From NCBI GenBank assembly GCA_028292785.1, contig JAQGLQ010000580.1, forward strand, positions 1-9,700: DNA of 9,700 nucleotides. The letters are read 5' to 3'. This document shows positions 1 through 7,064 of the stretch, one piece after another (within the stretch, counting starts at the first letter, position 1; each line of letters opens with the position of its first letter). The notes beneath the pieces are model-generated. The model was given only the letters and a program-made list of their open reading frames with translations. It was not told the origin of the DNA and ran no database searches. The position numbers and the translations under genes were made by a program. The stretch is from Noviherbaspirillum sp. GTDB lineage: Bacteria; Pseudomonadota; Gammaproteobacteria; Burkholderiales; Burkholderiaceae.

Positions 1-273
1 GAGGTCCCGACCATCGCCGAGTCCGGCGTTCCCGGCTTTGACGTCAGCATCACCCTCGGCGTGTTCGCGCCCGCGGGTACGCCGCGCAATATCATCGACA
101 GGATCAATGCGGAAGTGTCCAAGGCGCTGAAGTCGCCCGACGTGCAGCAGCGCCTGCATACGCTGGGCGTGGAAGGCGTCGGCTCCACGCCGGAGCACTT
201 CACCGAGGTGATCCGCAAGGAGCTGGTCTCCTACCAGAAGCTGGTCAAGGAAACCGGCGCCCAGCTTGATTGA
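1..273 (+). CDS. Bug/TctC-family tripartite tricarboxylate transporter substrate-binding protein, C-terminal part
   Basis: Frame 1 is open from the first base of the window and ends at TGA 271-273, leaving 90 residues of a protein that starts upstream. The segment PTIAESGVPGFDV, then a block FAPAGTPRNIIDRIN, then an amphipathic helix with ALKSPDVQQRL and a last block GSTPEHFTEVIRKE, is the usual order of the C-terminal lobe of Bug receptors. These are periplasmic proteins of about 320 residues that bind carboxylates and other small organic acids and deliver them to TctAB-type permeases, although many Bug genes are orphans. The signal peptide and ligand pocket lie outside the window. The Rieske oxygenase gene begins only 46 bp downstream on the same strand, so the receptor probably belongs to the catabolic operon and may capture its substrate. 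The family call is sound; the ligand is unknown. Confidence 0.9.
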   Translation, partial: EVPTIAESGVPGFDVSITLGVFAPAGTPRNIIDRINAEVSKALKSPDVQQRLHTLGVEGVGSTPEHFTEVIRKELVSYQKLVKETGAQLD

Positions 274-281
274 CCCTGATG

Positions 282-296
282 CCGTGACACGGTTTT
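282..296 (+). terminator. Weak hairpin plus T-run between receptor and oxygenase genes
   Basis: CCGTG (282-286), one base, then CACGG (288-292), followed directly by TTTT (293-296), lies between the receptor stop and the oxygenase start. Sterics allow only about four pairs with a three-base loop, so any termination would be partial. It could lower expression of downstream genes relative to the receptor, or mean nothing. Confidence 0.2.
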
Positions 297-303
297 ATTG
301 AAT

Positions 304-309
304 GGAGAG
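304..309 (+). promoter_or_regulatory. Shine-Dalgarno sequence favouring the oxygenase start at 320
   Basis: GGAGAG lies 10 bases before ATG 320. It overlaps the alternative ATG at 302 and nearly touches the ATG at 311, neither of which has a properly spaced purine run. This is why 320 is preferred. Confidence 0.5.
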
Positions 310-319
310 TATGGTGGAC

Positions 320-1666
320 ATGTCCGAACCACGGCGCAGCGATTCCTATTCTGCGTTTCTGAAAGAGTTCCCGAAGACCGGCCCCGGAACGCCCGCCGGG
401 AACATGCTCAGGCATTACTGGCACCCGGTGTGCCTGTCCGAGGACCTGAAAGACCTGCCTTATCCGGTGCGCATGTTGGGCGAGGACCTGGTGGCCTTCC
501 GCAGCCGGGATGGCGAAGTCAATCTGGTCGGCGCGCGCTGCCCGCATCGCTGCGCATCGCTCGATTACGCGCAGATCAAGCCGCAGGGACTGTCGTGCTC
601 CTATCACGGCTGGACCTTCGACGGCCGCGGCCGCTGCACGGATACGCCGCTGGAGCCGCTGAACAGCACGCTCAAGGATGAAGTCAGGCATCTCTGGTAT
701 CCGGCGCGCGAGGCGCACGGCATCGTGTGGTGCTACATGGGCCAGGACAAGGAAAATCCGCCGCCCTTGCCGATCATCGACATTCTTACCCGCACCGATG
801 GCGAGCTGGTGGTGCTGCGCGGCGATTTCCGCAATTACAGCTACCTGAACTTCATGGAGAATTTCGCCGACATGGGGCACGTCTACGTGCTGCACATGCT
901 GGCGCCGGGCACCTTGCCCAAGGAAGTCGAGCCGTACTGCGACATGACAGTCAATACCGACTGGCGGCAGATCGTCCATCGCAATATCGAAACCGACTTC
1001 GGCATGAAGAGCGTGCTGGTGCACGACACCGCGGACCCCAACCGCAAGTTCGTCAATACCTGGAGCATCGGCATGCCGACGTTCTGGCGCTTCGGCGGCA
1101 TCTCGGCGGGACTGCCGCCCGATTTCACCGACGACCGGCGCGAATCCGGCGGCATCCTGCGCATCATCGACGACGAGCATTTCGAGATCTTCCGCTTCAC
1201 GCTGGTACGGCCGGGAAATTTCCGCAGCACGTTCTTCCCGCGCGCCAACGATACCAGCCGCGGCCTCGCCGAAGGCATTACCGGCCTGGTCGAGAAAAAG
1301 GATTACGATTACCGCAAATATCCGGCATGGGAAGGCCTGCCTCCGGTGGAGGACCTGGTGATCCAGGAATCGCAGGGCGCGATCCCGCCGCGCGAACATG
1401 AATATCTCGGCACCTCCGATACCGGCGTGGTGCTGCTGCGGCGGCTGTGGCGCAAATCGATCGAAGCGGTGGCCGCCGGCAAGCCGCCGAAGACGATCGC
1501 CCTCGACGAGAACAATGTTTTCAAGGTCGATACCTTCAAGGGCTTCGCGAAACCGGACGAGATCGAGCTTGGACCGAAGAACATGCCGACTTCCGAGGAT
1601 GGACGCGGCCTGATTCGCGATGCGCAGGGAAGACTGGTTTTCACCGACGACACGACGAAGGGATGA
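320..1666 (+). CDS. Phthalate-family Rieske non-heme iron oxygenase, catalytic (alpha) subunit
   Basis: The 448-residue product begins MSEPRRSD; an in-frame ATG at 302 would add six residues but lacks a ribosome site. The N-terminal Rieske [2Fe-2S] domain shows C74-P-H76 and C93-S-Y-H96, the four cluster ligands. The catalytic domain carries the motif ENFADMGHVYVLH, giving the bridging Asp (D184) and two iron ligands (H187, H192). D345, in VEDLVIQESQ, is the likely third ligand by analogy with this family. Length and motif layout match the phthalate 4,5-dioxygenase / vanillate O-demethylase type of soluble mono- or dioxygenase, which hydroxylates or O-demethylates aromatic acids using electrons from a separate reductase. 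No reductase gene is seen nearby. The stop is 6 bp before the SnoaL-like gene, consistent with co-translation. Enzyme class is secure; substrate and reaction are not. Confidence 0.92.
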   Translation: MSEPRRSDSYSAFLKEFPKTGPGTPAGNMLRHYWHPVCLSEDLKDLPYPVRMLGEDLVAFRSRDGEVNLVGARCPHRCASLDYAQIKPQGLSCSYHGWTFDGRGRCTDTPLEPLNSTLKDEVRHLWYPAREAHGIVWCYMGQDKENPPPLPIIDILTRTDGELVVLRGDFRNYSYLNFMENFADMGHVYVLHMLAPGTLPKEVEPYCDMTVNTDWRQIVHRNIETDFGMKSVLVHDTADPNRKFVNTWSIGMPTFWRFGGISAGLPPDFTDDRRESGGILRIIDDEHFEIFRFTLVRPGNFRSTFFPRANDTSRGLAEGITGLVEKKDYDYRKYPAWEGLPPVEDLVIQESQGAIPPREHEYLGTSDTGVVLLRRLWRKSIEAVAAGKPPKTIALDENNVFKVDTFKGFAKPDEIELGPKNMPTSEDGRGLIRDAQGRLVFTDDTTKG

Positions 1667-1672
1667 GGAGAC

Positions 1673-2122
1673 ATGGATAAGGACGCAATACGCAACATCG
1701 AGTGGGATTGCTCCCGGCTCGTGCTGAATTTTTACCGCTACCTCGACGAGAAGCGCTACGACGACCTGGCGGCGCTGTTCGACGAGGACGGCGCCTGGGA
1801 GCGGCTCGGCGAACCGTTGGTCGGCCCGCAGAAGATCCGCGAGACCATGAACGAGCGCGAAGACTGGCTGACCGCGCACGTCGTGACCAACCTGATGATC
1901 GACGTGGTCGACGAGAACAATGCCAATTCGGTGCAGTACATCACCTTGTACCGGCACCAGGGCTGGGATGAGTCCAAGGGACCGGCGCCGGTGGTGCTGC
2001 CGCTCGGCGTGCTGCGCCATCGCGACGCGCTGGTGCGCGTGGGCGGCGAATGGAAGTTCAAGCGCAAGACCAGCCGCGCCATCATGGTCAACCGCGAACG
2101 CGTGACGCACTACGACAAATAG
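1673..2122 (+). CDS. SnoaL/NTF2-like small protein, possible oxygenase partner or beta-like subunit
   Basis: This 149-residue protein opens with a helix (residues about 3-28, containing NFYRYLDEKRYDDLAALF) followed by DEDGAWERLGEPLVGPQKIRE. That is the helix then 'F.ED..W...G....G...I' layout typical of the SnoaL-like NTF2 fold (alpha+beta cone). Oxygenase beta subunits share this fold. A GAGGAG run overlaps the upstream stop region and sits only two bases before the ATG, an unusually short spacing that suggests coupling to translation of the oxygenase. The position directly after the alpha subunit suggests a beta-like partner. The alternative is an independent isomerase, hydratase or binding protein, since NTF2-like proteins serve many roles and no catalytic residues can be assigned here. 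Confidence 0.75.
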   Translation: MDKDAIRNIEWDCSRLVLNFYRYLDEKRYDDLAALFDEDGAWERLGEPLVGPQKIRETMNEREDWLTAHVVTNLMIDVVDENNANSVQYITLYRHQGWDESKGPAPVVLPLGVLRHRDALVRVGGEWKFKRKTSRAIMVNRERVTHYDK

Positions 2123-2141
2123 GTACAAAAGGAAAATTCCC

Positions 2142-3119
2142 ATGCTGAGTGCAAAGGACATGAAGGGCTTGTATGCGATCTTGCCGACCCCGGCGAAACC
2201 GCATGCGAACAGGATCGATGCGGTCGACACGGTCGATCTCGACGAAACCGAACGGGTGATCGGCGCGCTCATCCGCGACGGCGTCTCCGGCATCATCGCG
2301 CTCGGCACCACCGGCGAATGCGCCACGCTGTCGCGGCCGGATTACGAAGCCTTCGCCAGATGCGTGACCGACACGGTGGGCCGGCGGATTCCGGTCTTCC
2401 TCGGCACCACCGCGCTGGGCGCGCATGAGGTGGCGAGCCGGATGAAGTTCATCCGCGAATGCGGCGCGGACGGCACATTGCTGGGCCTGCCGATGTGGCA
2501 GCCGCTGACCACCAAGACCGCGGTCGACTACTACAAGGGCATGTCGGAATGCTTCCCCGACATCGCCATCATGGTGTATGCGAATGCGCGCGCCTTCCGC
2601 TACGACTTCCCGCTGGAGTTCTGGGAAGCCGTGGCGCGCGTTGCACCTACCGTGGTCTCGGCCAAGCTGTCGCGTCCCAAGGACCTGACTCGACTGATCG
2701 AAGTGACCGGTGGCCGCATCAATATCATGCCGAATGAAATGACGGTGCATGACTTCGCCGCCATCGCGCCCGACACCACCAATTCATGCTGGGCCACCGC
2801 GGCCGGCATGGGACCGTCAGCGCTGATTGCCTTGATGAATGCCGTGCAGAAGCATGACAAAGAGGGCATAGCGAAGATGGCCGCCGAAATCGCCTGGGCC
2901 AATGAACCGGTCAATCCCATCTTCAAGGACCCGGAAGTCTTCGCTTTCTACAATATCCAGGTTGAGAAAACCCGCATCAACGCGGCGGGTTATTGCAACA
3001 GCGGCCCGATCCGGCCGCCGTACGACGACTTGCCGGAACCGCACCGGAGCGCGTCAGTGGAATGCGGCAAGCGCTGGGCAGAGCTGCACAAGAAGTATGC
3101 CGGAGCGGTAAAGGCGTAA
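2142..3119 (+). CDS. Hydratase-aldolase of the DapA/NAL superfamily, NahE/PhdJ-like
   Basis: The 325-residue product is a class I (Schiff-base) aldolase TIM barrel. Visible motifs are GTTGECATL (55-63), LGLPMW (114-119), the Tyr motif MVYAN (Y146) and VVSAK with the presumed Schiff-base lysine K175. The C-terminal block with EKTRINAAGY, GPIRPPY and a closing GKRWAELHKKY is characteristic of trans-o-hydroxybenzylidenepyruvate hydratase-aldolase (NahE) and carboxybenzalpyruvate hydratase-aldolase (PhdJ), rather than of DapA, which is about 290 residues long and lacks this tail. Such enzymes hydrate an arylidene pyruvate and release pyruvate plus an aromatic aldehyde. AAGGA (2129-2133) eight bases before the ATG supports the start. 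The next gene is an aldehyde dehydrogenase, as in nah and phd pathways. The exact substrate cannot be told, because the ring-cleavage enzyme normally found upstream is missing. Confidence 0.88.
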   Translation: MLSAKDMKGLYAILPTPAKPHANRIDAVDTVDLDETERVIGALIRDGVSGIIALGTTGECATLSRPDYEAFARCVTDTVGRRIPVFLGTTALGAHEVASRMKFIRECGADGTLLGLPMWQPLTTKTAVDYYKGMSECFPDIAIMVYANARAFRYDFPLEFWEAVARVAPTVVSAKLSRPKDLTRLIEVTGGRINIMPNEMTVHDFAAIAPDTTNSCWATAAGMGPSALIALMNAVQKHDKEGIAKMAAEIAWANEPVNPIFKDPEVFAFYNIQVEKTRINAAGYCNSGPIRPPYDDLPEPHRSASVECGKRWAELHKKYAGAVKA

Positions 3120-3140
3120 GCCACCAAGCGGTATCAATTT

Positions 3141-3154
3141 ATTCGTGGACGAAT
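3141..3154 (+). promoter_or_regulatory. Inverted repeat overlapping the ribosome-binding region of the aldehyde dehydrogenase gene
   Basis: ATTCGT, two bases GG, then ACGAAT form a perfect 6-bp inverted repeat ending four bases before the ATG at 3159. The only Shine-Dalgarno-like bases (GGA) lie in its centre. It could be a small operator or a hairpin that presents or hides the ribosome site; the function is not established. Confidence 0.3.
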
Positions 3155-3158
3155 CGAG

Positions 3159-4610
3159 ATGAATGCAAACATTGAAAAAGGCCGGATGCTGATCGATGGA
3201 CAGATGGTCGCCAGCGAGTCCGGCGAGTGGCTGGAATCGGTCAATCCCGCCAACGAAGAAGTGATCGGCTACGTGCCGATGGCAAGCGCCGCCGATGTCC
3301 ATCGCGCCGTCGCTTCGGCGGAAAAGGCTCAGCCGGCCTGGGGGGCGCTGGACGCGGCGACCCGCGGCAAGTATGTCGCCAAGATCGGTCAGGCGCTGCG
3401 CGAGCGCGCCGATGAACTGCTCAAGCTGGAAGTCATCGACACCGGCAACACCATCACCAAGATGAAAGGCGACGTCGGCGCGGCCGCCCATGCGATGGAG
3501 TTCTTCGCCGGCCTGGCCACCGAGATCAAGGGCGAGTCGATTCCCGCCAGCGCCGACAACCTGCACATCACGGTGCGCGAGCCGTATGGCGTGGTCGGCC
3601 GCATAGTGCCGTTCAACCATCCGATCAAGTTCGCCGCCCATGCGATCGCCGCGCCGCTCATGGCGGGCAACTCGGTGGTCCTGAAACCGCCCGAGCAAAG
3701 CCCGCTGTCGGCCGCGGTATTTGGCGAAATCTGCCGCGACATCCTGCCGCCGGGCGTGGTCAACATCGTCACCGGCGCCGGCATGACCGGCGATGCGCTG
3801 GTGCGCCATCCGCTGGTCAAGCGCATCGCCTTCACCGGTTCGGTGCCGACCGGCATGGCGATCCTCCGCGCGGCCGCCGAGACGGCCGTCAAGAACATCA
3901 CGCTGGAACTGGGCGGCAAGAATCCGTTGATCGCCTTCCCCGACATGGACCCGGACAAGATCGCCGAGGTCGCGGTGGGGGCGATGAACTTCGCCTGGTC
4001 GGGTCAGTCGTGCGGATCGACCAGCCGCCTGCTGCTGCATGAATCCCTGCATGACGCGGTGCTCAAGCGGGTGCTGGAACGGGTGTCGGACATCCGTCTC
4101 GGCGATCCGCTCGACCCGCAGTCGCAGATGGGTCCGCTCAATTCGAGGCGGCACTATGAGCGCGTATGCGCCATGGTGCAGTCGGGCATCGATGACGGCG
4201 CGACCCTGAGGACCGGCGGCAAGCGTCCTCCGGGATCGCAGTTCGAGCGCGGCTACTGGCTGCAGCCGACGGTGTTCTCCGATGTGAAGCCGAACATGCG
4301 TATCGCGCGCGAGGAGATTTTCGGACCAGTGCTGTCGGTGTTCAGCTGGCGCGACGAGGCAGAGGCGCTGGCGCTGGCCAACTCGACCGAATACGGCTTG
4401 ACCGCATCGATCTGGACCAACGACATCAAGACCGCACTGCGGATGGCGCGCAACGTGAAATCCGGCTACGTCTGGATCAATGGCGCCTCGGCCCATTTCT
4501 ATGGAACGCCTTTCGGCGGCTTCAAGAACAGCGGCCTCGGCCGCGAGGAAGGGCTGGACGAACTGCTTGGCTACACCGAGTGCAAGACCATCCATATCAA
4601 GCTGGTCTGA
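3159..4610 (+). CDS. NAD(P)-dependent aldehyde dehydrogenase
   Basis: The 483-residue product has the full set of aldehyde dehydrogenase signatures. These are PFNHP with the oxyanion Asn (N153), the cofactor-contacting Lys in VLKPPEQSP (K176), the nucleotide-loop FTGSVPTG (225-232), the general base Glu in LELGGKNP (E250), the nucleophile Cys in SGQSCGSTSR (C285) and EEIFGPVLS (385-393). Length is normal for the ALDH superfamily. The gene follows the hydratase-aldolase by 39 bp, so the natural job is to oxidise the aldehyde that enzyme releases to a carboxylic acid, as NahF or PhdK do in their pathways. The sequence does not say whether NAD or NADP is used, nor which aldehyde. The ribosome site is weak and lies in an inverted repeat. 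Class is secure; pathway role is inferred from context. Confidence 0.93.
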   Translation: MNANIEKGRMLIDGQMVASESGEWLESVNPANEEVIGYVPMASAADVHRAVASAEKAQPAWGALDAATRGKYVAKIGQALRERADELLKLEVIDTGNTITKMKGDVGAAAHAMEFFAGLATEIKGESIPASADNLHITVREPYGVVGRIVPFNHPIKFAAHAIAAPLMAGNSVVLKPPEQSPLSAAVFGEICRDILPPGVVNIVTGAGMTGDALVRHPLVKRIAFTGSVPTGMAILRAAAETAVKNITLELGGKNPLIAFPDMDPDKIAEVAVGAMNFAWSGQSCGSTSRLLLHESLHDAVLKRVLERVSDIRLGDPLDPQSQMGPLNSRRHYERVCAMVQSGIDDGATLRTGGKRPPGSQFERGYWLQPTVFSDVKPNMRIAREEIFGPVLSVFSWRDEAEALALANSTEYGLTASIWTNDIKTALRMARNVKSGYVWINGASAHFYGTPFGGFKNSGLGREEGLDELLGYTECKTIHIKLV

Positions 4611-4623
4611 TGGCACGCACGTC

Positions 4624-4631
4624 GGGAGGAG
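4624..4631 (+). promoter_or_regulatory. Strong Shine-Dalgarno sequence fixing the SDR gene start
   Basis: GGGAGGAG lies four bases before ATG 4636. It rules out the longer in-frame start at 4480, which would run inside the aldehyde dehydrogenase gene and precede the Rossmann fold with 52 unrelated residues. Confidence 0.75.
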
Positions 4632-4635
4632 CGGC

Positions 4636-5481
4636 ATGAAGATCGTCGTGACGGGCGGCAGCGGCCAGCTCGGCCGGGCGGTGGTGGCGGAACTGAGCGC
4701 GCACGGGCACGAAGTGCTCAGCCTCGACCGCAAGCCGCATCCGGAAGGCCACAAGCCTTCCTGGGTGGCCGACCTCCTCGATCCGGGCAGCCTGTTCGAG
4801 GCCTGCGCCGGCGCGGCGGGCGTGATTCATCTCGCCGCGCATATCGCGCCCAACCTGGCCACCGATTGCGCCACGTTCAACGATAACGTGGCGATGACCT
4901 ACAACGTGTTCAGGGCGGCGGCGCAATGCGGTGTCAGGCGCGCGGTGTTCGCGTCGAGCGTGGCCGCGTACGGCTATCTCTACGGCCTGCACGACGAGAT
5001 GCCGGACTACCTGCCGGTGGACGAGGACCATCCGTGCCGGCCGGTCGATCCCTATGGTTTGTCGAAGGTGGCCGGCGAACGGATCGCCGATTCGTTTGCG
5101 CTGCGCGACGGCATGCAGATCGCCAGCCTGCGGCTGCCGGGCGTGAATTACGATCCGGACTTCCGCCGCATCATGAGCCTGCAGAAGGACCCCGGCTTCC
5201 GGCGTCCCGGTTTCTGGAGCTATATCGACGTGCGCGATGCCGCCGTGCTCTGCCGTCTCGCGATCGAGGCGGATTTCGAGGGCCATCGGGTGTTCAATGG
5301 GGCGGCGCCGTCCAGTAACATGCGCGAACCCACGCCGGAGCTGATCGAGCGTTTCATGCCCGCGCTGAAGGACATCAGGAGCAGGGCCGACGGCAACTGG
5401 AGCGGCATCGATTCCTCGCGCGCGGAGCGCGAACTCGGCTTCCGCGCGCGGCATGTGTGGGAGACGCGGCCGGCGCAGTAA
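4636..5481 (+). CDS. NAD(P)-dependent epimerase/dehydratase-type extended SDR
   Basis: The 281-residue product starts directly with a Rossmann beta strand and MKIVVTGGSGQLG, in which G7, G10 and G13 form the nucleotide-binding GxxGxxG. D31, after the second strand, suggests NAD preference. The catalytic set is S107/S108 in FASSVAAYG and Y140-x3-K144 in PYGLSKVAGER, as in extended SDR proteins such as UDP-sugar epimerases and related dehydrogenases. At 281 residues it is shorter than typical sugar epimerases (about 310-340), with a compact substrate domain. It is the last gene of the + strand operon, 25 bp after the aldehyde dehydrogenase, so a redox step on a pathway intermediate (for instance an alcohol or hydroxyacid) is more likely than nucleotide-sugar chemistry. 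That is inference from position. Substrate unknown. Confidence 0.85.
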   Translation: MKIVVTGGSGQLGRAVVAELSAHGHEVLSLDRKPHPEGHKPSWVADLLDPGSLFEACAGAAGVIHLAAHIAPNLATDCATFNDNVAMTYNVFRAAAQCGVRRAVFASSVAAYGYLYGLHDEMPDYLPVDEDHPCRPVDPYGLSKVAGERIADSFALRDGMQIASLRLPGVNYDPDFRRIMSLQKDPGFRRPGFWSYIDVRDAAVLCRLAIEADFEGHRVFNGAAPSSNMREPTPELIERFMPALKDIRSRADGNWSGIDSSRAERELGFRARHVWETRPAQ

Positions 5482-5506
5482 CGGCGGCACGAGGCTCTGG
5501 CCGCCG
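5482..5506. terminator. Candidate bidirectional terminator hairpin between convergent genes
   Basis: CGGCGGC (5482-5488) and GCCGCCG (5500-5506) are perfect complements around an 11-base loop. They fill the 27-bp gap between the SDR stop (TAA, + strand) and the ankyrin gene stop (TGA, minus strand). No T-run follows on either strand, so intrinsic termination is only a possibility. Confidence 0.35.
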
Positions 5507-5508
5507 CC

Positions 5509-7038
5509 TCATTTGCCATCCTGCCCGCTGCATGAATAACCGAGTTGCCACAGCAGCTGGCGCGTGAGCCAGGGCACCCATGAAGTTTTGTCCCGGGTCG
5601 CCAGGATTTGAACGAATCCATCTATTCTTCCATCGCTGTCGACCTGCACGCGGCCCTGGTCGAGCATGCGGATTTTTTCGAGAATGTCCTTGCGCATGCC
5701 GTCGCGCTGCGTCGCGTCGAGATCGTCCAGTAGAAACAGCAAATACATCGTGGGCGCATGCGGCGGAATGTTTCCATGCATGGTGGAAGCGAAGGCGATC
5801 GAGGCGAGGACACGGGCGCGGTCCGGCTTGTTCATCGATCGCAGCGCGCACGTCAGACGCGCGACGAACAAATCCTTGCATTGCTGCTCGGTTTCGGTGC
5901 CGGCATTTTGCTCGATTTCATCCAGGTAGCGCACGCCGACGATCTGGGCCAGCCGTTGCTGGCAGATCTTGTACTCTCTGACGGCAAAGTTGCCGCTGAG
6001 CGGCGGCTCCGTGAACACCGGCGTCAGATCCAGCGACGGCAATGCGTCGAATGGCAAGCGCCTGACAAGCTTGCTGGCGAGATTCCAGTTGCAGGATGCG
6101 ATCGCCACTCGCATTCCGGGATTGCAATCGATCCCGGCTTTGCAGAGACGGCAGATCAGATCGGCATGCCCGTTCCAAACCGCAATGCACAGGGCATCCC
6201 ATCCCTTGTACGATCCGGCCTCGATGGGCGCGTCGATCTTCGCGCCTGCGTCGAGCAGGACGTCGATCACGCTCCCGAAATTTTTCGATGCAGCGAGATG
6301 CAATGCGTTACAGCCCGAGAAGTAGTTCACCGGAACGACGGCGGCGATGTCGCAGCCGGCCTTTATCAAGGCGGTGGCCACAGCGGCGCGATCATTGAGC
6401 GCCGCGATGTGCAACGCCCTCAGTCCTTGCGACTTCCCGGTCCGCACTATCGCTTCGAGCATAACGCCCGCACGCAGCAGCGTGTCGATCGCTTCCACGC
6501 AACCGGATGCCGCGCACAAGTGCAGCGCATTCCATCCCTCGCAGGGTCCTTTCTCGACGGTCAGCAAAGCGTCGACCCCCGATTGGAGCAATGCCATCAC
6601 GATCTCCGCATGGCCGCCCGCCGCGGCGAGATGCAGCGCATTCATGCCCATCTCGCTGCCGTGTTCGACGCGTGCCGACGCATCCGCTCCGCGCGCAAGC
6701 AGCAGCCTGGCGATGCATGGCCGTCCGTCGTGGATCGCCAGATGCAATGCAGTCCAGCCACGCTGGCCAGTGTGATCGACACTCGATCCCGCCTTGAGGA
6801 GCACGTCGACCATGTCCGCATCGCCGCGGCGGACCGCGCATGCAAGAAGAGTGTCGTTTTCCAAGTTCTTGCATTGATCGAGGTCGGCCCCGGTCATTCC
6901 ATCGATGCCGATGAGGCACGACAATAATCGGCAGTCTCCCGCTTCGATCGCGTCGAACAGCTGACGCTGCGTGGTTTCCTTCCGCGGGACGTCGACGTCT
7001 TTCGAAATAAGCATGTCACCTATGCGGCTGCCGATCAT
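5509..7038 (-). CDS. Ankyrin-repeat protein with unassigned C-terminal domain
   Basis: The start is ATG 7036-7038, preceded by AGGAG six bases upstream; a TTG at 7044 would add two residues but overlaps that spacing. The protein has 509 residues and no evident signal peptide or membrane segment. Residues about 61-310 hold seven ankyrin units, with the TALHLA-type helix start recurring at residues 96-101, 133-138, 170-175, 207-212 and 244-249, degenerate copies at 63-68 and 281-286, and helix-2 endings such as LLLARGAD or LLDAGAKID. Conserved glycines at 94, 131, 168, 205, 242 and 279 are exactly 37 apart, longer than the canonical 33. Residues about 311-509 show no ankyrin pattern and look largely helical, with no family I recognise. 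Ankyrin domains bind proteins, so a scaffold, immunity or effector role is possible, but none is shown. Codon GC resembles the surrounding operon (42 of 60 G/C in 6601-6660). Confidence 0.85.
   Translation of the reverse strand: MIGSRIGDMLISKDVDVPRKETTQRQLFDAIEAGDCRLLSCLIGIDGMTGADLDQCKNLENDTLLACAVRRGDADMVDVLLKAGSSVDHTGQRGWTALHLAIHDGRPCIARLLLARGADASARVEHGSEMGMNALHLAAAGGHAEIVMALLQSGVDALLTVEKGPCEGWNALHLCAASGCVEAIDTLLRAGVMLEAIVRTGKSQGLRALHIAALNDRAAVATALIKAGCDIAAVVPVNYFSGCNALHLAASKNFGSVIDVLLDAGAKIDAPIEAGSYKGWDALCIAVWNGHADLICRLCKAGIDCNPGMRVAIASCNWNLASKLVRRLPFDALPSLDLTPVFTEPPLSGNFAVREYKICQQRLAQIVGVRYLDEIEQNAGTETEQQCKDLFVARLTCALRSMNKPDRARVLASIAFASTMHGNIPPHAPTMYLLFLLDDLDATQRDGMRKDILEKIRMLDQGRVQVDSDGRIDGFVQILATRDKTSWVPWLTRQLLWQLGYSCSGQDGK
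6130..6759 (-). repeat. Diverged 111-bp tandem coding repeats (expanded ankyrin units)
   Basis: Six coding units recur with a 111-bp step: the codon in the His position of ALHL falls at 6742, 6631, 6520, 6409, 6298 and 6187 (the last one Cys). The DNA copies share short words such as ATGCAGCGCATTC on the + strand but are otherwise diverged. They are therefore old protein repeats rather than a recent duplication. Confidence 0.75.
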
Positions 7039-7044
7039 TAGCAA

Positions 7045-7049
7045 CTCCT
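7045..7049 (-). promoter_or_regulatory. Shine-Dalgarno sequence of the ankyrin-repeat gene
   Basis: Read on the minus strand this is AGGAG, six bases before ATG 7038. It decides between the ATG and the TTG codon two positions upstream. Confidence 0.7.
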
Positions 7050-7064
7050 AAATGGTCAAAGATG

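Noticed and set aside
245..2326. 693-codon open frame on the minus strand opposite the oxygenase, SnoaL-like and aldolase genes
   Set aside because: It covers well-recognised + strand genes, its translation is Arg/His/Ala-rich with no family pattern, and long antisense frames are common in GC-rich DNA.
4480..4635. N-terminal extension of the SDR protein from 4480
   Set aside because: The added 52 residues overlap the aldehyde dehydrogenase gene and precede a perfect Rossmann N-terminus with its own strong ribosome site at 4624-4631.
3054..4754. 566-codon minus-strand open frame opposite the aldehyde dehydrogenase gene
   Set aside because: It is antisense to a complete, motif-rich gene and has the composition of a shadow frame.
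5758..6927. 389-codon + strand open frame opposite the ankyrin gene
   Set aside because: The minus-strand frame has regular ankyrin repeats and a good ribosome site; the + frame shows only Arg-rich shadow sequence.
7039..7044. TTG at 7044 as the start of the ankyrin protein
   Set aside because: It would sit directly against the AGGAG ribosome site; ATG 7038 has the proper six-base spacing.
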